Source: Rhodococcus sovatensis
GTDB taxonomy: Bacteria; Actinomycetota; Actinomycetes; Mycobacteriales; Mycobacteriaceae
Direction: 5' to 3'
Length of the DNA: 64,000 bases
NCBI RefSeq assembly: GCF_037327425.1
Contig: NZ_CP147846.1
Coordinates: 1,860,001-1,924,000 of the forward strand
Below the pieces are notes generated by a model. It was not told the DNA's origin. It ran no database searches and worked only from the letters and a program-made list of their open reading frames with translations. Positions within the stretch are counted from its first letter, which is position 1; every line of letters starts with the position of its first letter. Positions 1 through 9,262 of the stretch are shown one piece after another. The position numbers and the translations under genes were made by a program.

Positions 1-1324
1 CGTCGAAGGCATTGTCGTAATTGCCTTTACGGTATTCGAGTTCGCCCTCCAACATTGCAGCTGCGACAGAAAGGATATCGAGACAGGTGTTGTTGAAGAG
101 CATTCGAGTCGGAGCGACCCGTGTCAGTGCGGCCGCGAACAATTCACTCTCGCGTTCGGCTTGTTCTATCTGTGAGGTTGCCGAGTAAGCAACGCCTTTC
201 GCGTAGTGCAGCATCGCAGTCGAGACGCAGTACACGCTGTCGTCCGATGGCATCTGCAGGTCTATGATGTCCTGCCAGCGACCGAATCTGATGTAGACAT
301 GTACGCGCATCGCCAGAAAACCCTCGAGCCAGTCTGCCATCGGCGGACTTTCGACTCGGAGCAGTTCGTCCGGAACTGCGGCTTCGAGCTGGCTCGCGGT
401 GTCTATGGCAACCGCCGATTGCCCGAGGAACATGGCCCCGTAGATCTTGAAGTGGTAGTTGTGGGCGCGGTAGAGAGTGTAGAAGTTCATCGGTCCCGCA
501 CGCTGCAGAAACTTCTCGTCTGCAACGATCGCGTCCGTGTTCGCGCTGACGACGCGGCGATAGTCCCCGCACAGAACATCCAGGTGCGACGGCATGTGGT
601 GAAGGTGGCCGGCATCGGGAACCAGTCCGCGCAGTCTGTCTGCAGCGACCAATGCTTGTTCGGGTACACCGGACATCTCCATGAGGTGGATGTACATGTG
701 CAGTATTCCTGGGTGCACACGACCGCGGTCGGATTCGAGCGCGCGGTCCAGAACGGCTCTGGCCTCCACTGCGCACGAGCCCGGCGCCGGTTCGCCGGTG
801 CGGAGATCCCAGAGTTCCCAGGGTGTGAGGTTCATCAGTGCGTCTGCGAACAACGTCGCGACGTCCAGATCGGCCGGATCGATGAGGTAGACCTCGCGCA
901 TGGCGTCGGCGTACTCGACATTCCACGCAGCCCAGGGGGTTTGTTCCGAATGCTCGCTTCGATCGGTGGGGAATCTCTGCTGCAGTGCCTTGACGAGCCC
1001 GATCTCCGTGATCGTGTGATCACCTCCGACCAGCTCGGCGGCCTTGTCGACGGCACAGTGAGTACGAGCCATGGTCGTCGTCAATTCGGCGTCGTCGAAG
1101 AACTCCCAAGGTTTGTTGTAGTTGGGTCCCAGTGCGTACGCCAATCCCCAATAGCCCATTGCGCAGGACGGGTCGGCATCGATCGCGTTCTGGAAGCACG
1201 TCGCGGCCTCTTCATGATTGAACGCATACGACCACACGAGCCCCCGGTCGAACCAGGTTTGCGCATCGGGAACCGAAGTTGTGATCCGTCGGGAATGGCT
1301 ACCCAAGTCGTAGTAGTCGTCCAC
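1..1324 (-). CDS. Tetratricopeptide-repeat protein (3' part cut by window edge)
   Basis: Reading frame open from a GTG at 1324 to the left edge, so the C-terminus is missing. The translation (441 codons visible) begins VDDYYDLGSHSRRITTS and contains helical TPR-like units: WFDRGLVWSYAFNHEEAATC, then AIDADPSCAMGYWGLAYALG, and near the edge LEGELEYRKGNYDNAFD. His/Cys/Tyr-rich stretches such as GHLHHMPSHLDVLCGDYRR are typical of large actinobacterial TPR proteins of unknown role. The GTG lies four bases after the stop of the upstream membrane protein gene, so the two are probably cotranscribed. The TPR fold is read from the sequence; no partner or enzymatic role can be assigned. Confidence 0.8.
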   Translation of the reverse strand, partial: MDDYYDLGSHSRRITTSVPDAQTWFDRGLVWSYAFNHEEAATCFQNAIDADPSCAMGYWGLAYALGPNYNKPWEFFDDAELTTTMARTHCAVDKAAELVGGDHTITEIGLVKALQQRFPTDRSEHSEQTPWAAWNVEYADAMREVYLIDPADLDVATLFADALMNLTPWELWDLRTGEPAPGSCAVEARAVLDRALESDRGRVHPGILHMYIHLMEMSGVPEQALVAADRLRGLVPDAGHLHHMPSHLDVLCGDYRRVVSANTDAIVADEKFLQRAGPMNFYTLYRAHNYHFKIYGAMFLGQSAVAIDTASQLEAAVPDELLRVESPPMADWLEGFLAMRVHVYIRFGRWQDIIDLQMPSDDSVYCVSTAMLHYAKGVAYSATSQIEQAERESELFAAALTRVAPTRMLFNNTCLDILSVAAAMLEGELEYRKGNYDNAFD

Positions 1325-1328
1325 GTTG

Positions 1329-2645
1329 TCAGGCCTCGATTCGGCCGGTTGCAGGCGCACGATCGAAGCCTTTGCGGTCGTACAGTCGCGTGAACAGCAG
1401 ACCACCGACCAGACCGATCAACAAACCGACTCCGGTCATCACAACGGCATGCAGAAGTCCGGAATCGAGTCGTGCGTTGAAGTACAAGATAGATCTGGTG
1501 CCGAGGAAGATCTGGTGCATCGGTTCGAACTGTGCCAGCCAGCCGTACAGCGCCGGGCTGGCTTCGAGCGGCAAGGTACCTCCGGAGGACGGCAGAGCCA
1601 GAACGATGAACACCACGAGGTTGATGAGCAGCCCCGCTGTACCGAACGCCGACATCACCGACAATGCAGTGATACCGACTGCGATGATCACGAACACTCC
1701 GAACAGGTACAACGCAAACGAGTGCGGCGACGGCATTCCGAGAGAGGTGCTGATCCACAGGTACAGCCCTGAGACGACAGCGGCGACCACGCACATGATC
1801 AGCCACTTGACGGCCAGAGTGCCGGTACGGCTGATGTTCGTGGGACCTCGATGAATCACTCGCGGACCGAATTCGGTCGGGGTGAAACCGAGGAGTCCGT
1901 CGACGAGCGCACTGACAATCGTGGCACCTGTGAATCCGGCGAGGACGAGCAGCAACGCGTAGTAGAACGCGGAAAGGCCGCTGCCCGTGCCGTCGGGCAG
2001 CGGGTCGTACGGTGTGACGATCACGTTGATCGGTTCGGCGAGGGCAAGTCTGGCCGCTCCGGTCAGTTGACCGCCCGAAGGTTGAAGTTGCGCATCGACT
2101 TCGGCCGTGAGCGCGGATCCAACCCGCGAATTGGCCTGCGCGAGTGCCTCGGTGGCAACGCGCTGCATCAATGCCACAGTGAATGTTCCCGCACGGGGGT
2201 TGGTGTTGACGGTGATGACCGGTCTCTCGACGTCACCTGGCACCACGCTCGCGCGAGCGAATATCAAGGCACGTTTGGTGAAATCGAATGGAATGACAAT
2301 GGAACCGTAGGCGTCTCCCGATGACAGAAGATCTTGCGCCTCGGCAGGTCCGGTCTCCAGAAGTTCGATCTGCCCGGGATCGATACCCTGCCGGATCGCG
2401 TCAGCGATGTCGTTGCCGATGTTCTGCTCCGTGGTCGTACCGTTGGATTCGACGGTGTCACCCTCGTCCTGGTTGACAAGAACGACCGGGAAGTCGCGCA
2501 GGTTGTCCTGGGGATTGAGGATTCCGCCGAGATACAGCGCAGCCAACAGTGACATCAGCGCTGACACGACGAATATCGGAGCAAGCCAGAATCGGGGCGA
2601 ACCGAGTACATCTGTCATCGACCGAGGAGAACGCGCATCCGGCAT
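1329..2645 (-). CDS. YhgE/Pip-like (DUF3533) ABC-2-type membrane protein
   Basis: Protein of 438 aa. An N-terminal membrane segment (SPRFWLAPIFVVSALMSLL, about residues 15-40) is followed by an extracytoplasmic domain containing the family-typical phrase FPVVLVNQDEGD. The C-terminal half has about five membrane helices. This matches YhgE/Pip-like proteins, the permease-like relatives of ABC-2 transporters and of the type VII secretion-associated Pip family. The frame stays open upstream, but I start at the ATG at 2645, which has an AAGGA ribosome site seven bases upstream and removes a basic low-complexity extension. The TPR gene follows after four bases. Substrate unknown. Confidence 0.8.
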   Translation of the reverse strand: MPDARSPRSMTDVLGSPRFWLAPIFVVSALMSLLAALYLGGILNPQDNLRDFPVVLVNQDEGDTVESNGTTTEQNIGNDIADAIRQGIDPGQIELLETGPAEAQDLLSSGDAYGSIVIPFDFTKRALIFARASVVPGDVERPVITVNTNPRAGTFTVALMQRVATEALAQANSRVGSALTAEVDAQLQPSGGQLTGAARLALAEPINVIVTPYDPLPDGTGSGLSAFYYALLLVLAGFTGATIVSALVDGLLGFTPTEFGPRVIHRGPTNISRTGTLAVKWLIMCVVAAVVSGLYLWISTSLGMPSPHSFALYLFGVFVIIAVGITALSVMSAFGTAGLLINLVVFIVLALPSSGGTLPLEASPALYGWLAQFEPMHQIFLGTRSILYFNARLDSGLLHAVVMTGVGLLIGLVGGLLFTRLYDRKGFDRAPATGRIEA

Positions 2646-2811
2646 CTTCGGTTCCTTCTTGGTGCTCAGTGCTTGGGCGTGCCAGCATACCTGCGTTCGA
2701 GTTGCCGATTCGTGCCTATCCAACGCGTCGGATGTGTAATCCTGGCTGCAGAAAGGGCCGCCATGACCGCAGCCGGTGACGATCCGAGCGAATCTTCGAG
2801 GAGCCCGCGGC

Positions 2812-4878
2812 TCAGGTACCCGCCGCCGGAGTGGGTTCGATGAGCAGCCGCTTGACGACCTTGCCTGTAGCGGTTCGAGGGAGTTCGTCCAGGAACGTGA
2901 CGTCACGCGGAACCGAGAAGCGGCTCAGACGATTTCGAATGTACGCCCGGACCATCTCTGCATCGAGACCAGCGGATCCTCGGCCGACGACGAATGCCGC
3001 CAGTCGTTGGCCGTACTCGTTGTCGGGCACTCCGACGACTGCTACCTCGCCTACCTGGGGGAGATTGGCAATGGCATCCTCCACTGGACCAGGGAAGACG
3101 TTTTCTCCTCCGGAGATGATCATCTCGTCGTCGCGGCCGCACACGAACAGTCGTCCGTTGCAGTCGAGGTAGCCGAGATCGCCGGTATCCATCAAGGCCG
3201 AACCCTTGGCAGACACGGTCGACGGCGGATCGGCGTTGGTGTACCCGTCGAACAGCATGTCGTTGCCGACGAAGATGCGGCCGAGGGTTCCGACCGGAAC
3301 GACGTTGCCGTCGGCCGCGAGGACCGCGACCGTGGTCCCCAGCGGCGGTCGGCCCGCGGTGGCGGGTGAAGCGCGGAGATCGTCGGGGGTTGCGATCGTC
3401 GCCCACGATACTTCGGTGGACCCGTAGAAGTTGTAGAGAATATCGCCGAAAACACTCATGAACCGGTTGACCGTCGATCCGGTGAGTGCTGATCCGCTGC
3501 ACGCTACGACACGCAGGCTCGACGTGTCGTAGCGGGATCGGACCGAATCGGGCAGGTCGAGTATTCGTTGCAGCATGATCGGTACGGCGATCAACGAGGT
3601 ACAGCGATGAGCTTCGATGGCGCGAAGGCAGTCCTCGGGATCGAATCTGTCCTGCAACACCACCGTTGCTCGCAGCGGAGTGCTGATCTGCAAAGCCGCC
3701 AGGCCCCAACTGTGGAACATCGGGGCCGCGATCAACATCCGCTCGTTCATCTGCAGCGGCATTCGGGACAGCATCGCTGCAACAGTGCCGAAGCCTCGCG
3801 GGGTGGGACGCAGTGCACCTTTCGGGGAGCCGCTGGTCCCGGAGGTGAGCACGACGACGGTGCCGGGACGCTCGGGCCTTTCGAACGTCGTCGACGGCGG
3901 CGCCACGAAGTGTTCGAGGGTCCGCCGATGTGGAATAGCGGTGTGCGCCGACAAACTGACGCGGGTGACGTCGTCGGGGAGGTAGCGGACGATCGAGTCG
4001 AATTCGTCGTCGACGAACAACACGTCGAAGCGTTGGCGGGCGGCGATCGACTCGATCTGGCGGGCAGCCAGGCCCGTGTTGAGGAGGACGACTTCGACAC
4101 CGAGCATGCCGCATGCGACGGTGCACTCGGTCATCGTCGTGTGGTTGCGCGCCAGGATCCCGATTGTGCTGCCCGGACGAATTCCGGATGCGCTCAAGCC
4201 CGCGGCGATTCGGTGAGATCGCTGATGGATTTCCGCGAAAGTGCGGGTCCCGCGGTCGTCGATCACAGCGATCTCGTCCGGCGACTTCGCCGCCGCGGCG
4301 GCGAATCCGCCTCCAAGCGTGAAACCCCACTTCGCAAGTGAACTGAGCTGCTTGTAGGCACGGTCGGGTCGTGCGGCCCGGACGACACCGGTGCTGATCA
4401 TCGTCTTCGCGATCGCCAGTTGCAGCGAGCGGGAGTCGCCGGTGCTGGACACGATCGAGGTCGGTGTACCGGTCAGAGCGTCGTCGAGCCGCCGTAGACC
4501 GCCGAGAACCCAATCGACCACAGCTTTGTTGTGTTCAGGTTGGGGTGCATACCAGCCACTGAGCCCCGCTTTGAACACGGTGACATCGACCTTGGTCTCG
4601 TTCGCCGAGATTTCGGTGAGGGTGAACCTGACGAATCCGCCCGCTTCGACATGTTCGATCGTGACTATCGCGCGGTGGCGTCGGTTCACGACGAGTTGCA
4701 CGGCGTGGTCCACACCGCCCACCCGGCACCAGTACCCGTCGACAGCACCGTCGCGGAGGACGCACGCCTCGATCCCAGGGAAGTACCGCGGGTACAGCTC
4801 GACCGCACTCAAGACGCTGCATACCTGATCGGCGTCGTGTGCGAAGACCATGCTGCAGTCGATGACGTCCGAAACCAT
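2812..4878 (-). CDS. SRPBCC domain fused to acyl-CoA synthetase (AMP-binding enzyme)
   Basis: Protein of 688 aa with two parts. Residues about 1-140 look like a SRPBCC/polyketide-cyclase (START-like) lipid-binding domain (AVELYPRYFPGIEACVLRD; near the end NKAVVDWVLGGLRRLDDAL). Residues about 155-688 are a FadD-type adenylate-forming ligase: phosphate loop TSGTSGSPKG at 345-354, YGSTE at 485-489, TGDLGY at 565-570, hinge GRDDEMIISGGEN at 581-593 and the catalytic-lysine motif TGKVVKR at 671-677. All ligase motifs are intact, so it should activate a carboxylic acid to its CoA thioester via the acyl-AMP. FadD enzymes normally lack the SRPBCC part, so a hydrophobic-ligand-binding or delivery role for it is inference. 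ATG at 4878 follows a G-rich ribosome site. Confidence 0.88.
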   Translation of the reverse strand: MVSDVIDCSMVFAHDADQVCSVLSAVELYPRYFPGIEACVLRDGAVDGYWCRVGGVDHAVQLVVNRRHRAIVTIEHVEAGGFVRFTLTEISANETKVDVTVFKAGLSGWYAPQPEHNKAVVDWVLGGLRRLDDALTGTPTSIVSSTGDSRSLQLAIAKTMISTGVVRAARPDRAYKQLSSLAKWGFTLGGGFAAAAAKSPDEIAVIDDRGTRTFAEIHQRSHRIAAGLSASGIRPGSTIGILARNHTTMTECTVACGMLGVEVVLLNTGLAARQIESIAARQRFDVLFVDDEFDSIVRYLPDDVTRVSLSAHTAIPHRRTLEHFVAPPSTTFERPERPGTVVVLTSGTSGSPKGALRPTPRGFGTVAAMLSRMPLQMNERMLIAAPMFHSWGLAALQISTPLRATVVLQDRFDPEDCLRAIEAHRCTSLIAVPIMLQRILDLPDSVRSRYDTSSLRVVACSGSALTGSTVNRFMSVFGDILYNFYGSTEVSWATIATPDDLRASPATAGRPPLGTTVAVLAADGNVVPVGTLGRIFVGNDMLFDGYTNADPPSTVSAKGSALMDTGDLGYLDCNGRLFVCGRDDEMIISGGENVFPGPVEDAIANLPQVGEVAVVGVPDNEYGQRLAAFVVGRGSAGLDAEMVRAYIRNRLSRFSVPRDVTFLDELPRTATGKVVKRLLIEPTPAAGT

Positions 4879-5104
4879 CGCGTTCCCCCCGTTACCCCGC
4901 CGAGTCGATCAGCTACGCCGCCGCACAGCACCGACCAGGGGATTGCCGCGCGCACTCGAACGGGTCATCCGCCTGGATGAAGTCGATATATTAACCGTGA
5001 CGGATAGTTACGCGCACGAAATCGGCATAATTGAGTCGCCGGTGGAGCAGTCGATTCAAGATGGGCGTGCAGGAACTGGATGCGGGTGCCACTGTGCGGT
5101 CCAG

Positions 5105-5380
5105 CTAGTTACGGTCCAAGTAGAGTTGGGCCGTCTCGGTGGCAACCGCCGACACAGCAGCAGCGAGTCCTGGTTCGAGATCGAGTGCGTTCGTCAGCGT
5201 CTCGTCTCGAAGTCCACGGGACCGGAGAAGCTCCCACGCGCGTTCCATCAGTCGGACCGACGTCGGGTGATCCAGTTCTGGCCTCATCGATCGCAAAGCC
5301 GTTGCGGCCCAATCTGCATCGAAGGTTCCGTTCGGTGGGCCGAACACGCGCTCACCGGAGGTGTAGCTCCTCGGGTCCAT
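5105..5380 (-). CDS. Small hypothetical protein
   Basis: Open frame encoding about 91 aa from an ATG at 5380 (MDPRSYTSGERVFGPPNG). It is predicted to be mostly helical (TSVRLMERAWELLRSRGL, then EPGLAAAVSAVATETAQLYL). The frame continues upstream to a TTG at 5479, which would add 33 residues but nearly touch the divergent enoyl-CoA hydratase start, so I prefer the internal ATG. Amino-acid composition looks like a real protein, but I recognise no family and assign no function. About 225 bases separate its end from the ligase gene; that gap has an AT-rich stretch near 4985-5035 that could hold the ligase promoter. Confidence 0.5.
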   Translation of the reverse strand: MDPRSYTSGERVFGPPNGTFDADWAATALRSMRPELDHPTSVRLMERAWELLRSRGLRDETLTNALDLEPGLAAAVSAVATETAQLYLDRN

Positions 5381-5503
5381 GCGATCCGACGCTAGCACGC
5401 ACTCGGCAACGCTGTCGGTCGTGCGTTTTGCTCGTCGCCGAGGCAATGCGGAATCCTCGAACACTGGTACATCTACCAATGAATGTGTGCGTACGTTAGA
5501 GAC

Positions 5504-6211
5504 ATGCCCTATGTGGACCGTGTTGCCGACGTATTCGTGCTGAACCTCGGGGACCGAGATGGAGACGATGGCGAGAACCGAATGGGACCAGCCTGGGTTG
5601 CCGACGTCGCAGCGCTCCTCGACGAGGTCGAGGCAGCCACAGGGCCGGCGGCACTGGTTACCACGGCGACAGGCAAGTACTTCTCCACCGGTGTCGACCT
5701 CTCCTGGGGCGCTGAGAACCTCGACCAGGTGAACCTGTTCATCGGCGCGGTGCAGTCGCTGCTGGCACGTGTTCTGACGTTCCCGATGCAGACAGTCGCT
5801 GCACTACAAGGGCATACGTTCGGCGGCGCGGCGTTTTTCGCCATGGCGCACGACTACCGGATCATGCGAGCCGACCGCGGCTTTCTGTGCTTCCCCGGCG
5901 TGAGTATCGGTGCCAGCTACAGCCCAGGGACAGTGCAGATGGTTGCGGCCAAGCTGACACCTCTGGCGTTCCATGAGGCACTGACGACGGGACGCCGATA
6001 CGGCGGTGACGACGCCGCCACGCTCGGCCTGGTCGACTCCTCCTCCCCGGAAGATCGCCTGCTCGACGATGCCATCGCTCGTGCGACGGAATTGACCGAA
6101 ACACGAGGCAGTGTTCTCGGCGACATCAAACGCACCATGTATGCAGACGTCGTCGAGTCCCTCCTGGCGCCTGTAGCGGGCGTGGAGAAGCAGGAGTGGA
6201 CTATGCGCTAG
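5504..6211 (+). CDS. Enoyl-CoA hydratase/isomerase family protein
   Basis: Protein of 235 aa starting MPYVDRVADVFVLNLGD, with crotonase-fold signatures: TATGKYFSTGVDLSWG (the first oxyanion-hole strand) and AALQGHTFGGAAFFAMAHDY (CoA-binding and second oxyanion-hole region), then GFLCFPGVSIGASYSPG. It is about 20 residues shorter than classical hydratases and resembles actinobacterial short-chain enoyl-CoA isomerases. In place of the catalytic glutamates of classical hydratases it has other residues, so isomerase or another crotonase reaction is as likely as hydration. The ATG at 5504 aligns with the family; seven extra residues would be possible from 5483. It ends 28 bases from the convergent transporter gene. 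Confidence 0.88.
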   Translation: MPYVDRVADVFVLNLGDRDGDDGENRMGPAWVADVAALLDEVEAATGPAALVTTATGKYFSTGVDLSWGAENLDQVNLFIGAVQSLLARVLTFPMQTVAALQGHTFGGAAFFAMAHDYRIMRADRGFLCFPGVSIGASYSPGTVQMVAAKLTPLAFHEALTTGRRYGGDDAATLGLVDSSSPEDRLLDDAIARATELTETRGSVLGDIKRTMYADVVESLLAPVAGVEKQEWTMR

Positions 6212-6239
6212 GCGCCCTCGGCGGCTCAGGAATCCGGGG

Positions 6240-7853
6240 TCAGTACTCGATGCCCAACGACCATGCGAACACGGTGTAGGCCGCCAGCGTGATCAAGGCT
6301 ATGGAAATAAGGTTGAGCCACAACCCACCCCGCATCATCTGGCCGATGGTGATGTACCCGCTGGCGTACGAGACCGCGTTGGGTGGCGTTGCCACCGGCA
6401 GCATGAACGCACACGTAGCCGCCAGCGCAACCGGAATGGTCAGAACCAATAGATCGATATCCATGCCCATCGCGACCCCGCCGGCCACGGGCAGGAACGT
6501 TGCCGCCGTCGCTGTATTGCTCGTGATCTCGGTCAGAAAGATGATTGCCGTGGTTGCCACGACGATCAGCAAGACCACAGGAATGGTATCCAGACCCGCC
6601 GCGATGGTCCCGATCCAGTCGGTCAAGCCGCTGGATTGGAATTGCGCCGACAGTGCAAGTCCTCCACCGAACAGCAGCAGGACACCCCAGGGCAGTTTGA
6701 CCGCCGTCTCCCAATCGATCAGACGAACCCCCTTTTTTCCTCCGCTGGGTAGCAGGAACAGGAGAAGCGCTGCCGTCATTGCGATCCCGGTGTCGGAGAT
6801 CGGCGGCGCGTCGAAGATCAGTGGAACCGCGACCCACGATGCGGCAGCGAGACAGAAGACGATTGCCACTCGGATCTCACCCTGCGACATCTTTCCCAGG
6901 GCATCCAGTTCGCCCTTGATGAGCTGCTTGCCGCCCGGAATGTCATCGATCTCGGGTTTGAACAAGACATGGGTGAGCAAGAACCAGGCTATGAACAGCA
7001 GGACCACCGCGAGTGGCACACCCGCGATCATCCATTCGAGAAATCCGATCGTGATGCCCTGGCCCTCGAGGTAACCCACCAGCAGAGTATTCGGAGGAGT
7101 GCCGATGATCGTCCCCAGCGATCCGATCGACGCCGCGTAGGCAATACCGAGCATCATCGCGGTACCGAAGTTGCTCTTGATCACCGCCTCCGTGATCGTG
7201 GCATCAGCATCAGCATCAGCATCAGCATCAGCATCAGCACCGGGAACCGCGCCCGCCTTCTTCCCGATATCGAGTACCAATACCAGAACCGAGACACCGA
7301 TCGGGATCATCATGACTGCGGTGGCTGTGTTCGACACCCACATCGACAAGAAGCCGGTTGCGATCATGAACCCTGCGATCACCATTGTCGGCTTCGTACC
7401 CATGGCGTTGACGGTGAGAAGGGCTATCCGACGGTGCAGGTTCCACCGTTGCATTGCCAGAGCCAGCAGAAAGCCGCCCATGAACAAGAAGATGATGTTG
7501 TTGCCGTATGAAGCGCCCACATCGTTGATGTCGACGTCGCCATCGAGGACGGGAAAGATGATGAGTGGCAACAGGGCTGTCGCAGGGATCGGTACTGCCT
7601 CGGTCATCCACCAGATACCCATGAGTACAGCGGTCGCGGCAGTCAGCCGCGCAGTGTGGTCCACATCGTCGGGCATGACCGCATACACGAGTACCGCCAG
7701 CAGCAGTCCTGCAGCGAGTCCGACCCATTGCCGTGTACGCCGCCCTGACTTGACCTCGTGGTCACGTTCCCCAGCCGATCGCTGGTCGACTTCGTCGAAT
7801 TCGTTCGGGTCGGCTCGGCGACCTGACTCCTCCTCGTCGCTGAGCTGCGACAT
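6240..7853 (-). CDS. DASS (SLC13) family sodium-coupled dicarboxylate transporter
   Basis: Protein of 537 aa with a charged, soluble N-terminal tail (about 40 residues) and about 11-12 membrane segments. Both halves carry the DASS substrate/sodium-site motif Ser-Asn-Thr: WVSNTATAVMMIP in the first half and ITSNTATAATFLPVAGG in the second; the matching hairpin-loop prolines (GTPPNTL and VATPPNAVSY) are also present. It should import C4-dicarboxylates, sulphate or a similar anion into the cytoplasm. An unusual Ala-Asp dipeptide run sits in a cytoplasmic loop (see repeat at 7201). A good GAGGAGG site precedes the ATG at 7853. Exact substrate cannot be read. Confidence 0.9.
   Translation of the reverse strand: MSQLSDEEESGRRADPNEFDEVDQRSAGERDHEVKSGRRTRQWVGLAAGLLLAVLVYAVMPDDVDHTARLTAATAVLMGIWWMTEAVPIPATALLPLIIFPVLDGDVDINDVGASYGNNIIFLFMGGFLLALAMQRWNLHRRIALLTVNAMGTKPTMVIAGFMIATGFLSMWVSNTATAVMMIPIGVSVLVLVLDIGKKAGAVPGADADADADADADATITEAVIKSNFGTAMMLGIAYAASIGSLGTIIGTPPNTLLVGYLEGQGITIGFLEWMIAGVPLAVVLLFIAWFLLTHVLFKPEIDDIPGGKQLIKGELDALGKMSQGEIRVAIVFCLAAASWVAVPLIFDAPPISDTGIAMTAALLLFLLPSGGKKGVRLIDWETAVKLPWGVLLLFGGGLALSAQFQSSGLTDWIGTIAAGLDTIPVVLLIVVATTAIIFLTEITSNTATAATFLPVAGGVAMGMDIDLLVLTIPVALAATCAFMLPVATPPNAVSYASGYITIGQMMRGGLWLNLISIALITLAAYTVFAWSLGIEY
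7201..7236. repeat. Hexanucleotide tandem repeat inside transporter gene
   Basis: Six perfect copies of gcatca (GAT GCT on the coding strand), encoding an alternating Asp-Ala run of about 13 residues between GAVPG and TITEAV. Because the unit is six bases, copy-number change would lengthen or shorten a cytoplasmic loop without shifting the frame. Confidence 0.95.
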
Positions 7854-7973
7854 AGGGGCCTCCTCGTGCTCGGCGTGTCACCAGCGTATCGCCTTGAATG
7901 TCCGAAAAGTCGTAATCGATGCCGATGGTGGGTCGCGGTTTTCGCCAAGGGCTACTCTGTCGCGACGTGCCGC

Positions 7974-9173
7974 TCAGGACAGCTTCGGCGGATTGTCCGG
8001 CAACAGGAGTGCGCCGATAGCGCTGGCGATCGGAACCGTGTTGTTGGTGTCCGCGTTCGAAGTCGGTCCGAGGGTTGCGTAGATGACGATCGTGGTTTTC
8101 GATTCCGTGTCGTACAAGGCGACTCCGTTGTAGCCACCGAAGGACGGGTTCATGAACAACCAGCTGCCGAGGTGAGCAGTTCCGAAAGCGAAGAATCGTT
8201 CGGCGGTCAGTGGGCCGAGACCGGCTGTCTCGGGCGCCATCATCTCTTGAAACACACTGTCGGGCAGTAGTTCACCGGTTCCGAGTGCGCGAACCCAGCG
8301 CCCGACATCGGAAACCGTGGAGTTCATGTTTCCACTGTTGAGAAATGCGGTGGGATTCCAGAAGGTCGAGTCTTCGAATACGCCACGCTCGTTGGTGTAG
8401 CCATGCAGGGCAGGATCGGCCATCTGGGGAGTCAGCATCAGGTTGCTCTCGCTCATTCCGAGCGGGGTGAAGACTCGCTTCTTCAACAGCTCGCCCAGCG
8501 GTTCACCCGACGCCCTTTCGAGCACCACACCGAGTAGGCATAGATCGCTGTGGGAGTAGCCGAAGCTGGTGCCCGGTTCGAACAGCGGCGGGCGAGAATT
8601 GGCCAGGTCGAAGATCTCTTGCGCCGTGAATCCCTCGATCGGGTTCGCGTAGAAGGCTTTCAGGAAATCGGGATTTGTTACATAGTCCGAGATGCCGCTG
8701 GTGCTGTTGGCCAGCATCCGCGGCGTGATTTGGTCGGCGCGTGGAAAATCGGGAACCCACCTGGCAATCGGTTCGTCGAGGCTCAGTGTTCCGTCGTCGC
8801 CGAGTTGTAGGAGGACAGTCGACAGCATCGGCTCCATTGGCTGTCCGACGCGAAGTTGCATGTTCGGCGTAGCGGGTACGCCGATCGGCGACTCGCCGAC
8901 TGCGCCGAGAACCAATTGTTCGTCGCCTTGCCACACCCCGAACACGGCGGCGCTGAGATCGAGTGCGGCGAGTTGGTTCGTCACGATGTCGGTGATCTTG
9001 TCGACATCCACGGAGTCGGAACTCTGGGTGGGCGCCTGGGGCTCGGCGCTGTTGGTCTCTGTGCTGCCGTTTTCGTTACCGGCCGATCCGCAGGCAACGA
9101 AAACAGAGGCGAGGACGGCAGTGAGTGCCGCGGTGGCACTTCGACGCAACAGACTGTCAGGTGAAATCCTCAT
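7974..9173 (-). CDS. Beta-lactamase-fold lipoprotein, catalytic motifs degenerate
   Basis: Protein of 399 aa. The signal peptide MRISPDSLLRRSATAALTAV ends in a lipobox (FVACGS), so it should be a lipoprotein anchored outside the membrane, followed by a Ser/Thr/Glu-rich linker. The fold matches serine beta-lactamase/DD-peptidase family proteins (LLQLGDDGTLSLDEPIARWV; NSTSGISDY). At the position of the nucleophile motif SxxK, however, the sequence reads RVGQPMEPML (Gln and Glu replace Ser and Lys), and the YxN motif reads YSHSD. I therefore predict no serine-acylase activity and perhaps a binding role. The ATG at 9173 is chosen because it gives a proper signal peptide; the frame is open to 9293. 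Confidence 0.85.
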   Translation of the reverse strand: MRISPDSLLRRSATAALTAVLASVFVACGSAGNENGSTETNSAEPQAPTQSSDSVDVDKITDIVTNQLAALDLSAAVFGVWQGDEQLVLGAVGESPIGVPATPNMQLRVGQPMEPMLSTVLLQLGDDGTLSLDEPIARWVPDFPRADQITPRMLANSTSGISDYVTNPDFLKAFYANPIEGFTAQEIFDLANSRPPLFEPGTSFGYSHSDLCLLGVVLERASGEPLGELLKKRVFTPLGMSESNLMLTPQMADPALHGYTNERGVFEDSTFWNPTAFLNSGNMNSTVSDVGRWVRALGTGELLPDSVFQEMMAPETAGLGPLTAERFFAFGTAHLGSWLFMNPSFGGYNGVALYDTESKTTIVIYATLGPTSNADTNNTVPIASAIGALLLPDNPPKLS

Positions 9174-9262
9174 CGGCCCGGTCCCTTTCGTGCACGGAAA
9201 GTTGGGCGGCGGCTGCCAGTCACGGTAGCGTCGACCAGGTGATCCTACCTCCCGACCGGATC

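Noticed and set aside
206..1393. Plus-strand open frame of 395 codons
   Set aside because: It is the shadow of the minus-strand TPR gene, whose translation has clear repeat structure; the plus-strand translation is Arg/Val-rich without recognisable domains.
2776..3369. Plus-strand frames over the ligase gene
   Set aside because: Shadows of the SRPBCC-FadD gene, which has intact adenylation motifs.
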